From NCBI GenBank assembly GCA_016713965.1, contig JADJOC010000008.1:1-64000 (forward strand): DNA of 64,000 nucleotides. The letters are read 5' to 3'. Shown here in pieces: positions 1-10,941 of this stretch. Origin of the DNA: Chitinophagaceae bacterium (GTDB lineage: Bacteria > Bacteroidota > Bacteroidia > Chitinophagales > Chitinophagaceae). Under the pieces are notes generated by a model. It saw nothing but the letters and a program-made list of their open reading frames with translations, made no database searches and had not been told where the DNA came from. Both the position numbers and the translations under genes were made by a program. The number at the start of each line of letters is the position of its first letter. Position 1 is the stretch's first letter.

Positions 1-470
1 CATATGGTTGTGGCTTACGGGTAAGTGAGTTGGTAGCTGTAAATATTGAGGATATAAAATTAAAGGGAACAAATCATTATCGTACCGGCAGGGAAATTTA
101 ATAAAAGACGGGTGATACCTATGAGTACAGGCGTTTGCAAAGATGTAGAAAAATTATTTTTATGGAATAAGAATATTAGCAGAAACCACTGAAGCAAAGG
201 CATTTATCCTGCATATCAAAGCAAAGCGGATGAAAAAATACACTTTTAATAAATACCTTAAAAAAATCATAGAAAGAACCCAAAATAAAACCATTATTAA
301 AAAAATATCAGCATCCACAACTTACGGCACTCAATAGCCACACATCTTTTGGAACAAAAAATACCATTGGAGCAGGTAAGGATGTTTTTGGGCATAGCCA
401 GTTAGAAAGTACAGAAATATATACCCACATCAGCCAGCAACAATTAAAAGAAATGATCAATGACACTTAA
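1..470 (+). pseudogene. Tyrosine recombinase 1 of C1, C-terminal part, frameshifted
   Basis: This is the 3' end of a phage-integrase-type tyrosine recombinase cut by the window edge. It matches the C2 gene ending at 8599 almost base for base. It keeps the catalytic region: GCGLRVSE with the first Arg, an HNLRHS box, a GH box and the EIYTH tyrosine. Extra or missing bases in A, G and T runs (near 65, 95, 150, 300 and 390) break the frame. The last codons overlap the start of the next recombinase by 11 bases, as in C2 and C6, so the pair is probably one translational unit. The indels look like read errors. Confidence 0.75.
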
Positions 471-1320
471 AGAATATATAGAAAAAAAAATACAGCACAT
501 CGGTAAAAAGTTGTGAAAGTACCATCCTCCGTTACGTACCGTATATGCAGGAGAAAGCAATAACAGCAACATATACAGACGTTTTAAATTACATTGGTTA
601 CTTAAGAAAGTTACAACTGCATCCAAAGAGTTTGCCGGAACAATTTATTTGCCATTAAAATCTATTACAGGTATTTAGTACAAACAGGAGAAAACGAACA
701 GACCACCCTTGCCAAAAACTATATCTACAAGACCAGATAAACCGAAGTATCGCAGTAGAAAGTTTGTACAGCCAGCAAGTATTGGAAGAATTATTTAAAA
801 CCTACAAAGCAAAAACCCAAGCCATCAAAAAAGAGATGAAGTTATTATTAGTTTACTTATTTATCAAGCCTTAACCGTGTTGGAAATAACCCAAATAGAA
901 CTGCATCAAATCAACCTGGAACAAGGAACGGTAAAGATAACAGGCAATGTAAAGAACAAAGGCGGGAACTGCATTTAAAAAAGTCCGGTCATGTTGTTTT
1001 ATCATTACCTCAATGAGATAAGACCGGTTATTTTGCAAACTAACAAAACCCAAGTAATATTTTTATTTTATCAGGGGCAGGAAACGCATCTTTCCGGGAA
1101 TAATAAACCGGATGATTAACGAAGGTAAAAGCCACATGAAAAATTATTACCGATAAAGATCAGGCAAAGTGTAATAGCCCATTTTTTTAAAAGCCAATAA
1201 CGATATAAGGCTGGTACAGGTTTTTTGCAGGACATCGGAGCAGGAAGTACCGAAGAATATAAACAAAGCGGATTGGAAGAACTCAAAGCCAACATTAGCA
1301 AGCTGCATCCCTTACAGTAA
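460..1320 (+). pseudogene. Tyrosine recombinase 2 of C1, frameshifted
   Basis: Second member of the recombinase pair, a diverged XerC/XerD-like protein and a near copy of 8589-9456. It starts inside the end of recombinase 1. At least eight single-base differences from the C2 copy destroy the frame (for example near 490, 635, 690, 960, 1085 and 1190). The readable pieces show a SAM-like N-terminal DNA-binding part and a C-terminal IRQSVIAHFL ... AGH ... TEEYKQSG series in which the Tyr sits where the nucleophile is expected. The density of indels in a copy this similar suggests poor consensus quality, not old decay. Confidence 0.7.
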
Positions 1321-1372
1321 TCCCTGAACTGCCTTACCCCACATCTTATTTATTAACAAAAAAAATAACACT

Positions 1373-1888
1373 ATGACAAGTGAACACACCCGTATTATCC
1401 AAAATTTAATACAGATGAATGAAAGCATCTATTATTTAAAACCGGATGTAACAACACTCAACCGTTACAAGTACAAACTAAAATTAACCATGGTGAAAAG
1501 AGACCCGAATTTATTACAAGCACTTTTATTAAAAACCATCCACAGCCTAACGGTTGTTAACCGCTTCAACCGTTTGGAAATATCAAAAATTGTTTTCTTA
1601 CCCGGCGCAGCGATGTGCTGGAAGGATTACATATTTTACAACCATTGATAGATCTTAGCCAACAGGAAACCGGACCCGGTGCAGGAAAATTATTACAGCA
1701 TATAAAAGACAATGGTTTATTACAACAAAGATTTACCGTTACACAATTAAAAAACATATTACACCAGCGCAGGGCTACAATAAAAGAAAATTATATTTAC
1801 TCATCGAAAGCGGCCATGTGGTAAGGTTAGGCGGTGATAAAAAAACGGGTACATTTATAAAGTAGTGAAGATGATAAGCGAACAATAA
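1373..1888 (+). pseudogene. C1 copy of the ~171-aa cassette protein, frameshifted
   Basis: Near-identical copy of the intact gene at 9509-10027. The N-terminal MTSEHTRIIQNLIQ segment is readable. Single-base losses near 1590 and 1789 and in the A run near 1846 break the frame. The C-terminal part reads as a winged-helix-like domain in the intact copies. The gene sits between the recombinases and the conserved untranslated block, as in C2. Function is unknown. Confidence 0.65.
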
Positions 1889-2009
1889 CTACCGTAAACG
1901 AACAGCCGAAAACCCACCGCACAAAAACATCGCTGCCCAAACACAAGAGCGACGCTTCGCAGCCATGTTTTTTGCTATGCTCCTTTTGCAGTGGAATAAA
2001 GCACAACAT

Positions 2010-2700
2010 CAGTAGTCATGGGTGAACCAATTGCAACTATCATCTAGGAAATATGGTGTGCAGTCTTTGCGGCTGGACAATAAAGCCACGCCAAAAAGGC
2101 TTCGCCGTTTTTGTCATGCCTTTGCCAACGCTTCGCAAAGCTGCACTCCGCTATTATTTTTTTGCAGCAGATTGAATTGATTTTTTATTGGTCTGCTGCA
2201 AAAAACGTAGCTCCTCCATTTTGTGCGCCACCTGCTAAACCGTTGGGGCTTGGCTTATTATTTTTGCTCCGCTGACGCTCTGCAGCACATTTTTGTTGTT
2301 ACGCAGTCTGCTGCTGCCTATATTTTATTTTTTGCCTGCGCTGCAAAGACCTCCAGAAAAAAATAAAATCCCGTCAGCAGCGCCCCAAACGGTATGGCGC
2401 AGGGGTGGCGCTTTTGGATGGCAGTTAGTAAGTGTAACCCTTATATCGGTGGCATGAGGAAAATATAAACCAGTTTTTAAATAGCAGTGAAAGGAAACAT
2501 AAACCTGCCGTCGCCGCCAAATACAGTACAATACATAAACGCTGCATCAGGGCGGCTTTGGCTTGCTCAAAAAGACAAATGACAGGTTCACCGTCAGTTA
2601 TTAATCAACAGCAAATCTTACATCAGCATTTTATTTTTATGTAGCAGCAAACCATCCTGTCATTTATCTTTTTGCGCTGATACCTTAACCCATACCAGCA
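2010..2700. ncRNA. Conserved structured untranslated block, C1 copy
   Basis: This block recurs in six cassettes, always just before the RHS segment. It starts at CAGTAGTCATGGGTGAAC and ends near a GCGCTGATACC box. No reading frame survives across copies. Stems seen here: GTGCAG..TTGC (2058-2072) with GCAAAGCTGCAC (2134-2146); GCAGCAGA with TCTGCTGC (about 2163-2198); GCGCCACC and ACCGTTGGGGC with GCCCCAAACGGT and GGTGGCGC (about 2222-2412), with GCTGACG/CGTCAGC nested inside; GCCGCC (2513-2518) with GGCGGC (2551-2556); and AAAGACAAATGACAGG with CCTGTCATTTATCTTT (about 2570-2672). An AAATGATTTT/AAAATCATTT hairpin follows at 2702-2735. It could act as RNA or as folded single-stranded DNA; the strand is not settled. 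Confidence 0.55.
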
Positions 2701-2786
2701 TAAATGATTTTATTTTTTTCAACTGAAAATCATTTGAAAATAAAAATAGTCGGTATCTTTAAAGCAGTGTAGAAATAAAAAGTTCT

Positions 2787-3720
2787 TTGAGCAAAAACAG
2801 GTGCAGGAAATTGCAAAGCTGGGTAAAAAAAAGTGTGCAGAGGTTTTTGAGTGTTGATCCATTGACAAGTAAATACCCAAGCATATCTCCTTATGTTTTT
2901 GGATTGAATAATCCCATTGTAATGGTTGATCCTGATGGTAGGGATGCCATTGTAAGTATAACACGAAATAAAGATGGAAGTGTAATGCTCAAAGTACAAA
3001 CTGTTGTTCATATCACAGGGTCAACAGAGCCATCAAGGATTAAGGGGTATAATAAAGATGTAAAAGAAAGGTTTAAAAATCAGCAGGTAAATGTGGAAGG
3101 AAAAGTTTGGAATATCCAATACGATATTCAGTATGTATATGACCAGGCATTTGATGCCAGTAAAATGAAGGAAGGCGAAAATGTTTTGAAAGTAACCGAT
3201 AAGGTAGCTGCGGATGAGTTCTAATAGAACGCATGTTGGGCCGGAAACTAATCAAGGTTTAATTGCCTTGGGTCATCGAAAATATCCTGAAGTTATTTCT
3301 CATGAAACCGGCCATTTGATTGGTTTTAATGACCAGTATACCGAAGTAAGTGGCGATTACGCAGGCTTCAAAGATTATTTAAGATCAAAATATAATTCTA
3401 AAGAAGATTTAGCCCCGGGAGGAACGGTTTATAAAATGGTTCAGGCGGCCAGGGATGGGAGGCTTATCTATCAGTGTACCGAATATTGGTTACGAGAACA
3501 ACGAGATGCAGAATAATAAAGGAGGGTTTACCGATGACCAGAATAAAGCTTTAATCAATAAGGCATTGGGCGTATCAGGTGGCAAGGATGGTTCGTTTTT
3601 AATTCAAGGTATTTTGATGCCAAAGGTACTCCTGCACAGGAAAACTTACAAAAAGCTTATGAAACGCTTGAAAAACGGATACAGCAAACAACCAGTAAAG
3701 ACACTAAAAAAACCGACTAA
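2787..3720 (+). CDS. Orphan RHS tip with zincin-like toxin domain (C1), frameshifted
   Basis: Only the end of an RHS protein is present: the RFLSVDPL boundary motif, then a variable C-terminal domain related to the end of the C3 protein (18155-21334). The toxin part carries SHETGHLIGFNDQY (around 3300-3340), an HExxHxxGxxD signature of zinc metallopeptidases of the metzincin type with Asp as the possible third ligand. Three reading frames must be joined (breaks near 3220 and 3500). The RHS shell and any export signal are missing; the apparent TTG start is not convincing, so this looks like a detached tip. The stop TAA at 3718-3720 shares its last A with the ATG of the immunity gene, so the two are translationally coupled. 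Confidence 0.65.
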
Positions 3721-4307
3721 TGAAAATGTTTAAAAAAATATTTGCATCTTTTTTTCTGTTATCTATTATTATATCCTGCAATAAAAAATTGTTTGTAGAT
3801 AAGGAGTATGTTATTACAAAGACAAAAGGCATAGCAGTATTTATTGATAACGAATCAAGAAAATACAGAACCTTTGGTACAGGGGATGTACGTACGTCTA
3901 AGGATTCTTTAATCCCGGATTTTTTTATACCTTATAATTTTTCTAAAAAAACTATTACGAGGGAAGATATGGATAAGGCATTGTTTTCAAAGTCGGCGCA
4001 CAAGGTTTCCTTTTTTTATCTTATAAGAGATTGCAAGGAAGAAGAAAGATCATCGTCTATTGATAGAGAAACCATTGCTTTGCTTTTGGATAAAAATATT
4101 GATGATTATCTGCATTCTAATAAAATTTTTGTTCAACCAGTTGAACTAGAGTATTTAAAATATTCTAATTTTCTTGTTATAGATTATTATGATTTGCATA
4201 AGGATATAACCATTTTTTATAAGAGTAAGCCCATCCAGCTTTTGTTTAATCGTGACTATTTAGATGTGTTGCGAATGAATGTACTGGAATATGATTGGGA
4301 AAAATAA
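3720..4307 (+). CDS. Predicted immunity lipoprotein for the C1 zincin-like tip
   Basis: A 195-residue protein with a lipoprotein signal: a hydrophobic stretch ending LSIIISC, with Cys at about residue 20. It should be anchored on the periplasmic side, fitting a toxin that acts in the periplasm or on exported proteins. Its start overlaps the toxin stop (TAATG). It shares short motifs with the C3 immunity candidate at 21337-21936: a D-x-FIP block, a KI(F/Y)(V/I)xPVxx block and a (L/V)FNxxxxxxxxN block near the end. I recognise no named immunity family. The role is inferred from position and from the parallel pair in C3. Confidence 0.6.
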   Translation: MKMFKKIFASFFLLSIIISCNKKLFVDKEYVITKTKGIAVFIDNESRKYRTFGTGDVRTSKDSLIPDFFIPYNFSKKTITREDMDKALFSKSAHKVSFFYLIRDCKEEERSSSIDRETIALLLDKNIDDYLHSNKIFVQPVELEYLKYSNFLVIDYYDLHKDITIFYKSKPIQLLFNRDYLDVLRMNVLEYDWEK

Positions 4308-4318
4308 TACAATAAATA

Positions 4319-4345
4319 ATAAGCCCCTGTGAGGGGCTTTATTTA
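4319..4345. terminator. Intrinsic terminator between C1 and C2
   Basis: AAGCCCC-TGTG-GGGGCTT stem at 4321-4338 followed by TTTATTT. It lies between the C1 immunity gene and the convergent C2 regulator and could serve both strands. Confidence 0.7.
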
Positions 4346-4707
4346 TTGTGCTATATTTTGTTCAAAGAAGGTTTGGAATTTTTGTTTTGTGAGCATTGTA
4401 TCAATGATGTTCATTACGGTGCTTTTATCCTTGTCATTAAGTTGGGCAATTAACCTTACCTGTTCGGCAGCCGTTTTATCTTCCAGCGTTACGGCTTTAG
4501 GCGTTGCGTTGCTGTAATGCACAATCTCATCAATGGTTACGCCATAGAAAGAAGCCAGCTTATCCAAAATATCAAGAGAAGGCTCAACCAGCCCCTTTTC
4601 CAGTTTATTGTAGTGAGCAGGTTTTAACCCAATCTCATTATATATACTTCCTTCTGCATTATGCCTTTATCTTCTCTCAGTTTTTTAATATTTTCTGCCA
4701 CACTCAT
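4343..4707 (-). CDS. XRE-family regulator of C2, one frameshift
   Basis: Reading from the ATG at 4705-4707, MSVAENIKKLREDKG starts a helix-turn-helix domain of the lambda repressor type, followed by a C-terminal part ending in IIDTMLTKQKFQTFF. One indel near 4650 splits it. The closest relative in the window is the C7 regulator (51264-51629), which has the same tail; the C3 to C6 regulators belong to a second type. It is divergent from the replication gene at 4854, so it probably represses that promoter through the repeats at 4738-4838. Confidence 0.7.
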
Positions 4708-4737
4708 TTTTATGTCATTTTAAAGCGACAGTACAAA

Positions 4738-4838
4738 TTTATCTAAAAAAGACAAAAACTAGGTATTTATCTAAAAAAGTATAATCATAATTGTCCAAAT
4801 AAGATAATTATAATTACTTTTACATTGTCTAAAAAAGA
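4738..4838. promoter_or_regulatory. Candidate operator: three direct TCTAAAAAAG repeats
   Basis: The sequence T-N-TCTAAAAAAG occurs at about 4739, 4767 and 4826 in the 146-bp gap between the divergent regulator and replication gene. The spacing (28 and 59) and position are those expected of a repressor operator. No clear TAnnTTTG box was found here. Confidence 0.45.
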
Positions 4839-4853
4839 TAAAAATAATTTATA

Positions 4854-7540
4854 ATGGAAATAGCAGAAATAAAATCAAGGCTGACATTAGCAAATTTATT
4901 GAGTTATTACAGTTTAAAGCCTGATAAAAATTTACGTTTACACTGTCCCTTCCATGATGATAAAACACCCAGCCTGCAGGTGTATTACAAAACACATACA
5001 GCATATTGTTTTAGCAGCAATTGCAAAACCATGGCAAGAGCATGGATGTAATAGATTTTATCCTACATAAAGAAAACTGCAGCAAAGCAGCAGCAATAAA
5101 AAAAAGCAATAGAGATTTTAGGCAGCGGCAGCACAGTAATAATCAACAACAACCCGGCACCGGTAAAGCCATTGGTGGGCAGGGAACAGTTTTAGCCAAT
5201 ATGTTTATTTACTTTAGAAATGCAGTACACAACAGCCCCCCTGCAAAAGAGTATTTACAAAAAGAAATTTAGATTTTAAGAAAATAGAAGTTGGTTACAA
5301 TGCAGGGCAGTTCCACCACGGAGCAAGAAAGGAAGAAACGTTAATCAATCAATGTTTAGAATACGGTTTATTAATAGACAAAAATTTAACAGCAAGAACA
5401 GGCGAAAAGGCTTACCAGCCTTTTGGCAAATGGTGCGTATGCTTTGCTTTACGTAATGCACAGAACCACATAACAGGCTTGTATTTTAGAAGCACTTTAA
5501 ACAATGAAAATGCAAAGCATTTTTATTTAAAAGAAAGAAGCGGCTTGTATCCAGGCTATCCCAACACCCACACAAAAAAATTAATCCTAACCGAAGCTAT
5601 TATAGATGCGGCAACCCTTTTAAGCAATGATGAAATTATAAAAGACTATGCAATACTAAGTTGTTACGGCACCAATGGATTAACAGAAGAACATATTAAC
5701 GCCATAAAAAATTTACAACAGCTGGAAGAAATCATATTCTTTTTTGATGGAGACAAAGCAGGAAAGGAAGCGGTAAATAAATATGATGCAATGTTCAAAG
5801 AGTTGTTGCCACAAATAAAAATAAGCGTCGTATATACGCCGGAAAATGAAGATGTAAACAGCTTAGTGCAAGGGCATGAGGGAGCCATTTTAAACCATCT
5901 AATCCATGAAAGAAAAGATTTTATTTTTCCGCCAGTAGTCGGACACGGTTCAACGGAAACTTTACCAATAGAAAATAAAGCTGCTGATATACCGGTAAAA
6001 TCAATAATTATAGCAGAACCAGTCAAAGAAAAAAATAAAGATTATCATTTAAACACCAATAACCCGAACAACATATTCTTTACAGGCATAGCAGCCAATT
6101 ATACCATCAAAGGTGGATTAAAGCCCCAGTTGGACAGCTTAAAAATATCCTTACAAATCATACACAAAACAACCAAGCAAGACTACCGGATAAAAATAGA
6201 TTTATACGATTACAAGCAAATACAAAGCACATCAGACAGCGTAGCAGAATTATTGTCTTTACGCAAAGATCAGGTAGAAAAAGATTTGCAATTGCTTACG
6301 CATTTATTAGAAAATTATAGAGAAACCTATTTACAAAATAACCCACAACAAAGCAACAAGCGAATAAAAATACAAGTAACAGAAGCCGCTGCAAAACAAT
6401 GCATAGAGTTTATGAAGCGTAAAAACCTGATAGCGAATTTTAAAGAGTTGATAGGCAAATCAGGTGTAACAGGCGAAGAAAACAACCGTATATTTTTGTT
6501 TGTAACCGCCACCAGTTATAAAATGAAAGATACCTTACATGCACTCATACAAGGGAGTTCAGGCAGTGGCAAGACAAGGCTTTTAAAAATTATAAGTTTA
6601 CTCATGCCTGGAGAAGATACCAAGCGATTTACAAGAGTAACAGAAAATAGTTTTATAATTATGGAGAGTATGACCTGATGAATTTGTTTTTATGTTTTGA
6701 AGATATAGACGGCTTAGAAGAAAAAGCATTGCTGGCATTAAGAGAATTACAGAGCAATGATATATTAGTAAGCAGCACCAGCCAAAAACAGGAGAACGGC
6801 CATATACAAAGCGGGAAAGAATTGTAAGAGGACCTATTGCCAGTTTAAGTTGTACCACCAAAGGCGATTATTACGAAGATAATATTAGCCGGTGTTTTGT
6901 TATTGCAGTAGATGAGAGCAAAGAGCAAACAAAAAAAATAATCAATTATCAAAATGAAGTATCTGCAGGATTAATAGATAAGAACAAAGAAAAAGCGGTG
7001 GCAGACTTTATACAAAATTGTGTTAGATTATTAAAACCGTATGAAGTAATAAATCCTTATGCCAACAAAATACAATTGCCAGAAGATGCCCATAAAATAA
7101 GGCGTTTAAATGAAATGTACCAAAGCATTGTAAAGCAAATAACCATCATTAACCAGTATCAGAGAAAGCAAGACAGCCAGGGCAGGTTACTAACAGAGAA
7201 AGAAGATTTAATAACTGCTTGTGAAATATTGTTTGAGAGCATTATTTTAAAAGTAGATGAACTGGACGGCAGCATAAGACAGTTTTATGAGCAGCTGAAA
7301 AAATTTGTACAGGAAAAAGGAAAAGATTATGAGTTCAACCGCTTTGAAATAAGACAAGCAACAGGCGTAAGCAAGACCCAGCAGCACCGATATATACAGC
7401 AATTAGTAAGCTTAGAATATTTAAAACAGTTTGGGTTTATGAATAAAGGATTTAAGTATAAAATTAGCCATTGGGATAATATGCAATCCATGAGGGCAAA
7501 AATAAAAGACAGCTTAAATAATCAGCTGCAAAATTTATAA
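4854..7540 (+). CDS. CHC2 zinc finger - Toprim - P-loop ATPase replication protein (C2), frameshifted
   Basis: Reconstructed length is about 895 residues. It opens with a CHC2-type zinc ribbon (CPFHDDKTPS ... YCFSSNC, residues about 28-60) as in DnaG-like primases. A Toprim domain follows, with Glu in ILTEAIIDAATL and FFDGDKAGKEA (5580-5770). Next comes a P-loop ATPase (GSSGSGKT near 6553) with a FEDIDG Walker B-like segment and a C-terminal winged helix (FNRFEIRQATGVSKTQQHRY). Frames break near 5035, 5105, 5270, 6660-6690 and 6800. This is the only copy in the window with a Toprim domain. The expected role is primer synthesis and origin opening for the element. GGAAC repeats lie just 3' of the stop. 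Confidence 0.75.
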
Positions 7541-7564
7541 ATACCAGGTAATAAAAACAAATAT

Positions 7565-7644
7565 GGAACGCTACGGAACACCAGAAGGAACACTACAAAT
7601 ATTGATATTACTGCGTTGCAAAGCAAAAAGGCTCCGGCGTTCCG
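7565..7644. repeat. Iteron-like GGAAC cluster (C2)
   Basis: GGAAC at 7565, 7575 and 7587, plus the inverted GTTCC at 7640, directly after the replication gene. The 10 and 12 base spacing is close to one helical turn. The other cassettes have different words at the same place, which suggests a replication origin. The motif is only five bases and the evidence is weaker than in C3 and C5. Confidence 0.4.
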
Positions 7645-7666
7645 TATTCCAAAAAAATACAAGCCA

Positions 7667-8599
7667 TGGCATTACCCAGTTCAATCATAGTTATAAACAC
7701 ATCATACCAGGAAAAAGCAAAAGAATTTTTAGACCACCTGTTAATATTAGGGCATAGTTCACATGGGGCAAAAACCAAAACTCGGTATACCAAAGAATTT
7801 TAAGTTATATAGAGCAAAGCGGAAAGCAGGAATTAAACAGCATTACAGCCCGGGACATCCAAAATTATTACGACCATATTGTAGAAAGGCCCAATAAAAA
7901 GAATGGAGAGAAATTGAGTTTAAAAACCTGCCATCACCAGATGCGGAGTGTGGAATTATTTTTTATCATGCTTCAAACCAAAAGTGAAATACTTATCAAC
8001 CCTACCGCTACATTAACATTCCCTTATCCTGCCGAGACCGGGCAAATAAGAAATGTGCTATCACAAGAAGAAATAAAAGAATTATACAACTGTTGCAAAG
8101 ACGATTTAGAAAGGGTGATTTTAAGCCTTGCATATGGTTGTGGCTTACGGGTAAGTGAGTTGGTAGCTGTAAATATTGAGGATATAAAATTAAGGGAACA
8201 AATCATTATCGTACCGGCAGGAAATTTAATAAAAGACGGGTGATACCTATGAGTACAGGCGTTTGCAAAGATGTAGAAAATTATTTTTATGGAATAAGAA
8301 TATTAGCAGAAACCACTGAAGCAAAGGCATTTATCCTGCATATCAAAGCAAAGCGGATGAAAAAATACACTTTTAATAAATACCTTAAAAAAATCATAGA
8401 AAGAACCCAAAATAAAACCATTATTAAAAAAAATATCAGCATCCACAACTTACGGCACTCAATAGCCACACATCTTTTGGAACAAAAAATACCATTGGAG
8501 CAGGTAAGGATGTTTTTAGGGCATAGCCAGTTAGAAAGTACAGAAATATATACCCACATCAGCCAGCAACAATTAAAAGAAATGATCAATGACACTTAA
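7667..8599 (+). CDS. Tyrosine recombinase 1 (C2), frameshifted
   Basis: Integrase-type recombinase of about 310 residues. The chosen start (MALPSSIIVINTSYQEKAKEF) lies just before the N-terminal core-binding domain. The catalytic domain holds GCGLRVSE, HNLRHS, GHSQLEST and EIYTH, that is Arg, His-x-x-Arg, His and Tyr. Indels near 7800 and 8240 split it into three frames. It overlaps recombinase 2 by 11 bases. It should cut and join DNA at element ends or at the junction repeats; the true substrate is unknown. Confidence 0.8.
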
Positions 8600-9456
8600 A
8601 GAATATATAGAAAAAAAATACAGCAGCACATCGGTAAAAAGTTATGAAAGTACCATCCTCCGTTACGTAACGTATATGCAGGAGAAAGCAATAACAGCAA
8701 CATATACAGACGTTTTAAATTACATTGGTTACTTAAGAAAGTTACAACTGCATCCAAAGAGTTTGCGGAACAATTTATTTGCCATTAAAATCTATTACAG
8801 GTATTTAGTACAAACAGGAAAACGAACAGACCACCCTTGCCAAAAACTATATCTACAAGACCAGATAAACCGAAGTATCGCAGTAGAAAGTTTGTACAGC
8901 CAGCAAGTATTGGAAGAATTATTTAAAACCTACAAAGCAAAAAACCCAAGCCATCAAAAAAGAGATGAAGTTATTATTAGTTTACTTATTTATCAAGCCT
9001 TAACCGTGTTGGAAATAACCCAAATAGAACTGCATCAAATCAACCTGGAACAAGGAACGGTAAAGATAACAGGCAATGTAAAGAACAAAGGCAGGGAACT
9101 GCATTTAAAAAAGTAACCAGGTCATGTTGTTTTATCATTACCTCAATGAGATAAGACCGGTTATTTTGCAAACTAACAAAACCCAAAGTAATATTTTTAT
9201 TTTATCGGGAGCAGGAAAACGCATCTTTCCGGGAATAATAAACCGGATGATTAACGAAGGTAAAAAGCCACATGAAAAATTATTACCGATAAAGATCAGG
9301 CAAAGTGTAATAGCCCATTTTTTAAAAGCCAATAACGATATAAGGCTGGTACAGGTTTTTGCAGGACATCGGAGAGCAGGAAGTACCGAAGAATATAAAC
9401 AAAGCGGATTGGAAGAACTCAAAGCCAACATTAGCAAGCTGCATCCCTTACAGTAA
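8589..9456 (+). CDS. Tyrosine recombinase 2 (C2), one frameshift
   Basis: About 288 residues. The N-terminal SAM-like domain (MTLKEYIEKKYSSTSVKSYE) is clear. The catalytic domain is more diverged than in recombinase 1: LLIYQALTVLEITQIE replaces the usual Arg box, and the end reads IRQSVIAHFL ... FAGHRRAGSTEEYKQSG, keeping Arg, His and Tyr. A single extra base near 9113 separates the two halves. Because the first Arg is not evident, it may work only together with recombinase 1, but an error in that stretch cannot be excluded. Confidence 0.75.
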
Positions 9457-9508
9457 TCCCTGAACTGCCTTACCCCCACATCTTATTTATTAACAAAAAA
9501 ATAACACT

Positions 9509-10027
9509 ATGACAAGTGAACACACCCGTATTATCCAAAATTTAATACAGATGAATGAAAGCATCTATTATTTAAACCCGGATGTAACAACACTCAACCG
9601 TTACAAGTACAAACTAAAATTAACCATGGTGAAAAGAGACCCGAATTTATTACAAGCACTTTTATTAAAAACCATCCACAGCCTAACGGTTGTTAACCGC
9701 TTCAACCGTTTGGAAATATCAAAAAATTGTTTTCTTACCCGGCGCAGCGATGTGCTGGAAGGATTACATATTTTACAACCATTGATAGATCTTAGCCAAC
9801 AGGAAACCGGACCCGGTGCAGGAAAATTATTACAGCATATAAAAGACAATGGTTTATTACAACAAAGATTTACCGTTACACAATTAAAAAACATATTACA
9901 CCAGCGCAGGGCTACAATAAAAAGAAAATTATATTTACTCATCGAAAGCGGCCATGTGGTAAGGTTAGGCGGTGATAAAAAAAACGGGTACATTTATAAA
10001 GTAGTGAAGATGATAAGCGAACAATAA
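9509..10027 (+). CDS. Cassette protein of ~171 aa with C-terminal winged-helix-like domain (C2)
   Basis: Intact, 172 residues. I know no named family for it. It begins MTSEHTRIIQNLIQMNESIYYL. The last 50 residues (FTVTQLKNILHQRRATIKRKLYLLIESGHVVRLGG, then a YIYKVVKM strand) have the pattern of a winged helix. The middle (HSLTVVNRFNRLE ... LEGLHILQPLIDLSQ) matches in spacing and hydrophobic pattern the region before the winged helix of the replication proteins. It may be a free-standing copy of their origin-binding domain. It is present in C1 to C5 and missing from C6. Confidence 0.65.
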   Translation: MTSEHTRIIQNLIQMNESIYYLNPDVTTLNRYKYKLKLTMVKRDPNLLQALLLKTIHSLTVVNRFNRLEISKNCFLTRRSDVLEGLHILQPLIDLSQQETGPGAGKLLQHIKDNGLLQQRFTVTQLKNILHQRRATIKRKLYLLIESGHVVRLGGDKKNGYIYKVVKMISEQ

Positions 10028-10148
10028 CTACCGTAAACGAACAGCCGAAAACCCACCGCACAAAAACATCGCTGCCCAAACACAAGAGCGACGCTTCGCA
10101 GCCATGTTTTTTGCTATGCTCCTTTTGCAGTGGAATAAAGCACAACAT

Positions 10149-10840
10149 CAGTAGTCATGGGTGAACCAATTGCAACTATCATCTGCAGGAAATATGGTGT
10201 GCAGTCTTTGCGGCTGGACAATAAAGCCACGCCAAAAAGGCTTCGCCGTTTTTGTCATGCCTTTGCCAACGCTTCGCAAATCTGCACTCCGCTACTATTT
10301 TTTTGCAGCAGATTGAATTGATTTTTTATTGGTCTGCTGCAAAAAACGTAGCTCCTCCATTTTGTGCGCCACCTGCTAAACCGTTGGGGCTTGGCTTATT
10401 ATTTTGCTCCGCTGACGCTCTGCAGCACATTTTTGTTGTTACGCAGTCTGCTGCCTATATTTTATTTTTTGCCTGCGCTGCAAAGACCTCCAGAAAAAAA
10501 TAAAATCCCGTCAGCAGCGCCCCAAACGGTATGGCGCAGGGGTGGCGCTTTTGGATGGCAGTTAGTAAGTGTAACCCTTATATCGGTGGCATGAGGAAAA
10601 TATAAACCAGTTTTTTAAATAGCAGTGAAAGGAAACATAAACCTGCCGTCGCCGCCAAATACAGTACAATACATCAACGCTGCATCCCGGCGGCTTTGGC
10701 TTGCACAAAAAGACAAATGACAGGTTCACCGTCAGTTATTAATCAACAGCAAATCTTACATCAGCATTTTATTTTTATGTAGCAGCAAACCATCCTGTCA
10801 TTTATCTTTTTTGCGCTGATACCTTAACCCATACCAGCAT
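10149..10840. ncRNA. Conserved structured untranslated block, C2 copy
   Basis: Nearly identical to the C1 copy. It starts at CAGTAGTCATGGGTGAAC and ends with the CCTGTCATTTATC arm and GCGCTGATACC. All five stems named for C1 can be formed. Short length differences in A and T runs fall mostly in loops. The AAATGATTTT/AAAATCATTT hairpin follows at 10841-10876. No supported gene lies between 10028 and 10941. Confidence 0.55.
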
Positions 10841-10941
10841 AAATGATTTTTATTTTTTTTCAACTGAAAATCATTTGAAAATAAAAATAGTCGGTATCTT
10901 TAAAGCAGTGTAGAAATAAAAAGTTCTTTGAGCAAAAACAG

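Noticed and set aside
1..1320. C1 recombinases as true, decayed pseudogenes
   Set aside because: The indels are numerous while substitutions are nearly absent relative to C2; decay would give both, so poor consensus is more likely.
2325..2531. Open frames on the minus strand in the untranslated block (also near 26922-27116 and 36686-36874)
   Set aside because: They shift or stop in other copies, have unlikely composition and are explained by the paired GC-rich arms.
2050..2700. Group II or group I intron as explanation of the untranslated block, because of GTGTGC at its start
   Set aside because: I could not find a domain V-like hairpin, an intron-encoded protein or a host exon continuing across it.
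9138..9479. Long minus-strand frame opposite recombinase 2
   Set aside because: It is a shadow of the coding strand; the protein has no plausible domain and the recombinase motifs on the plus strand are clear.
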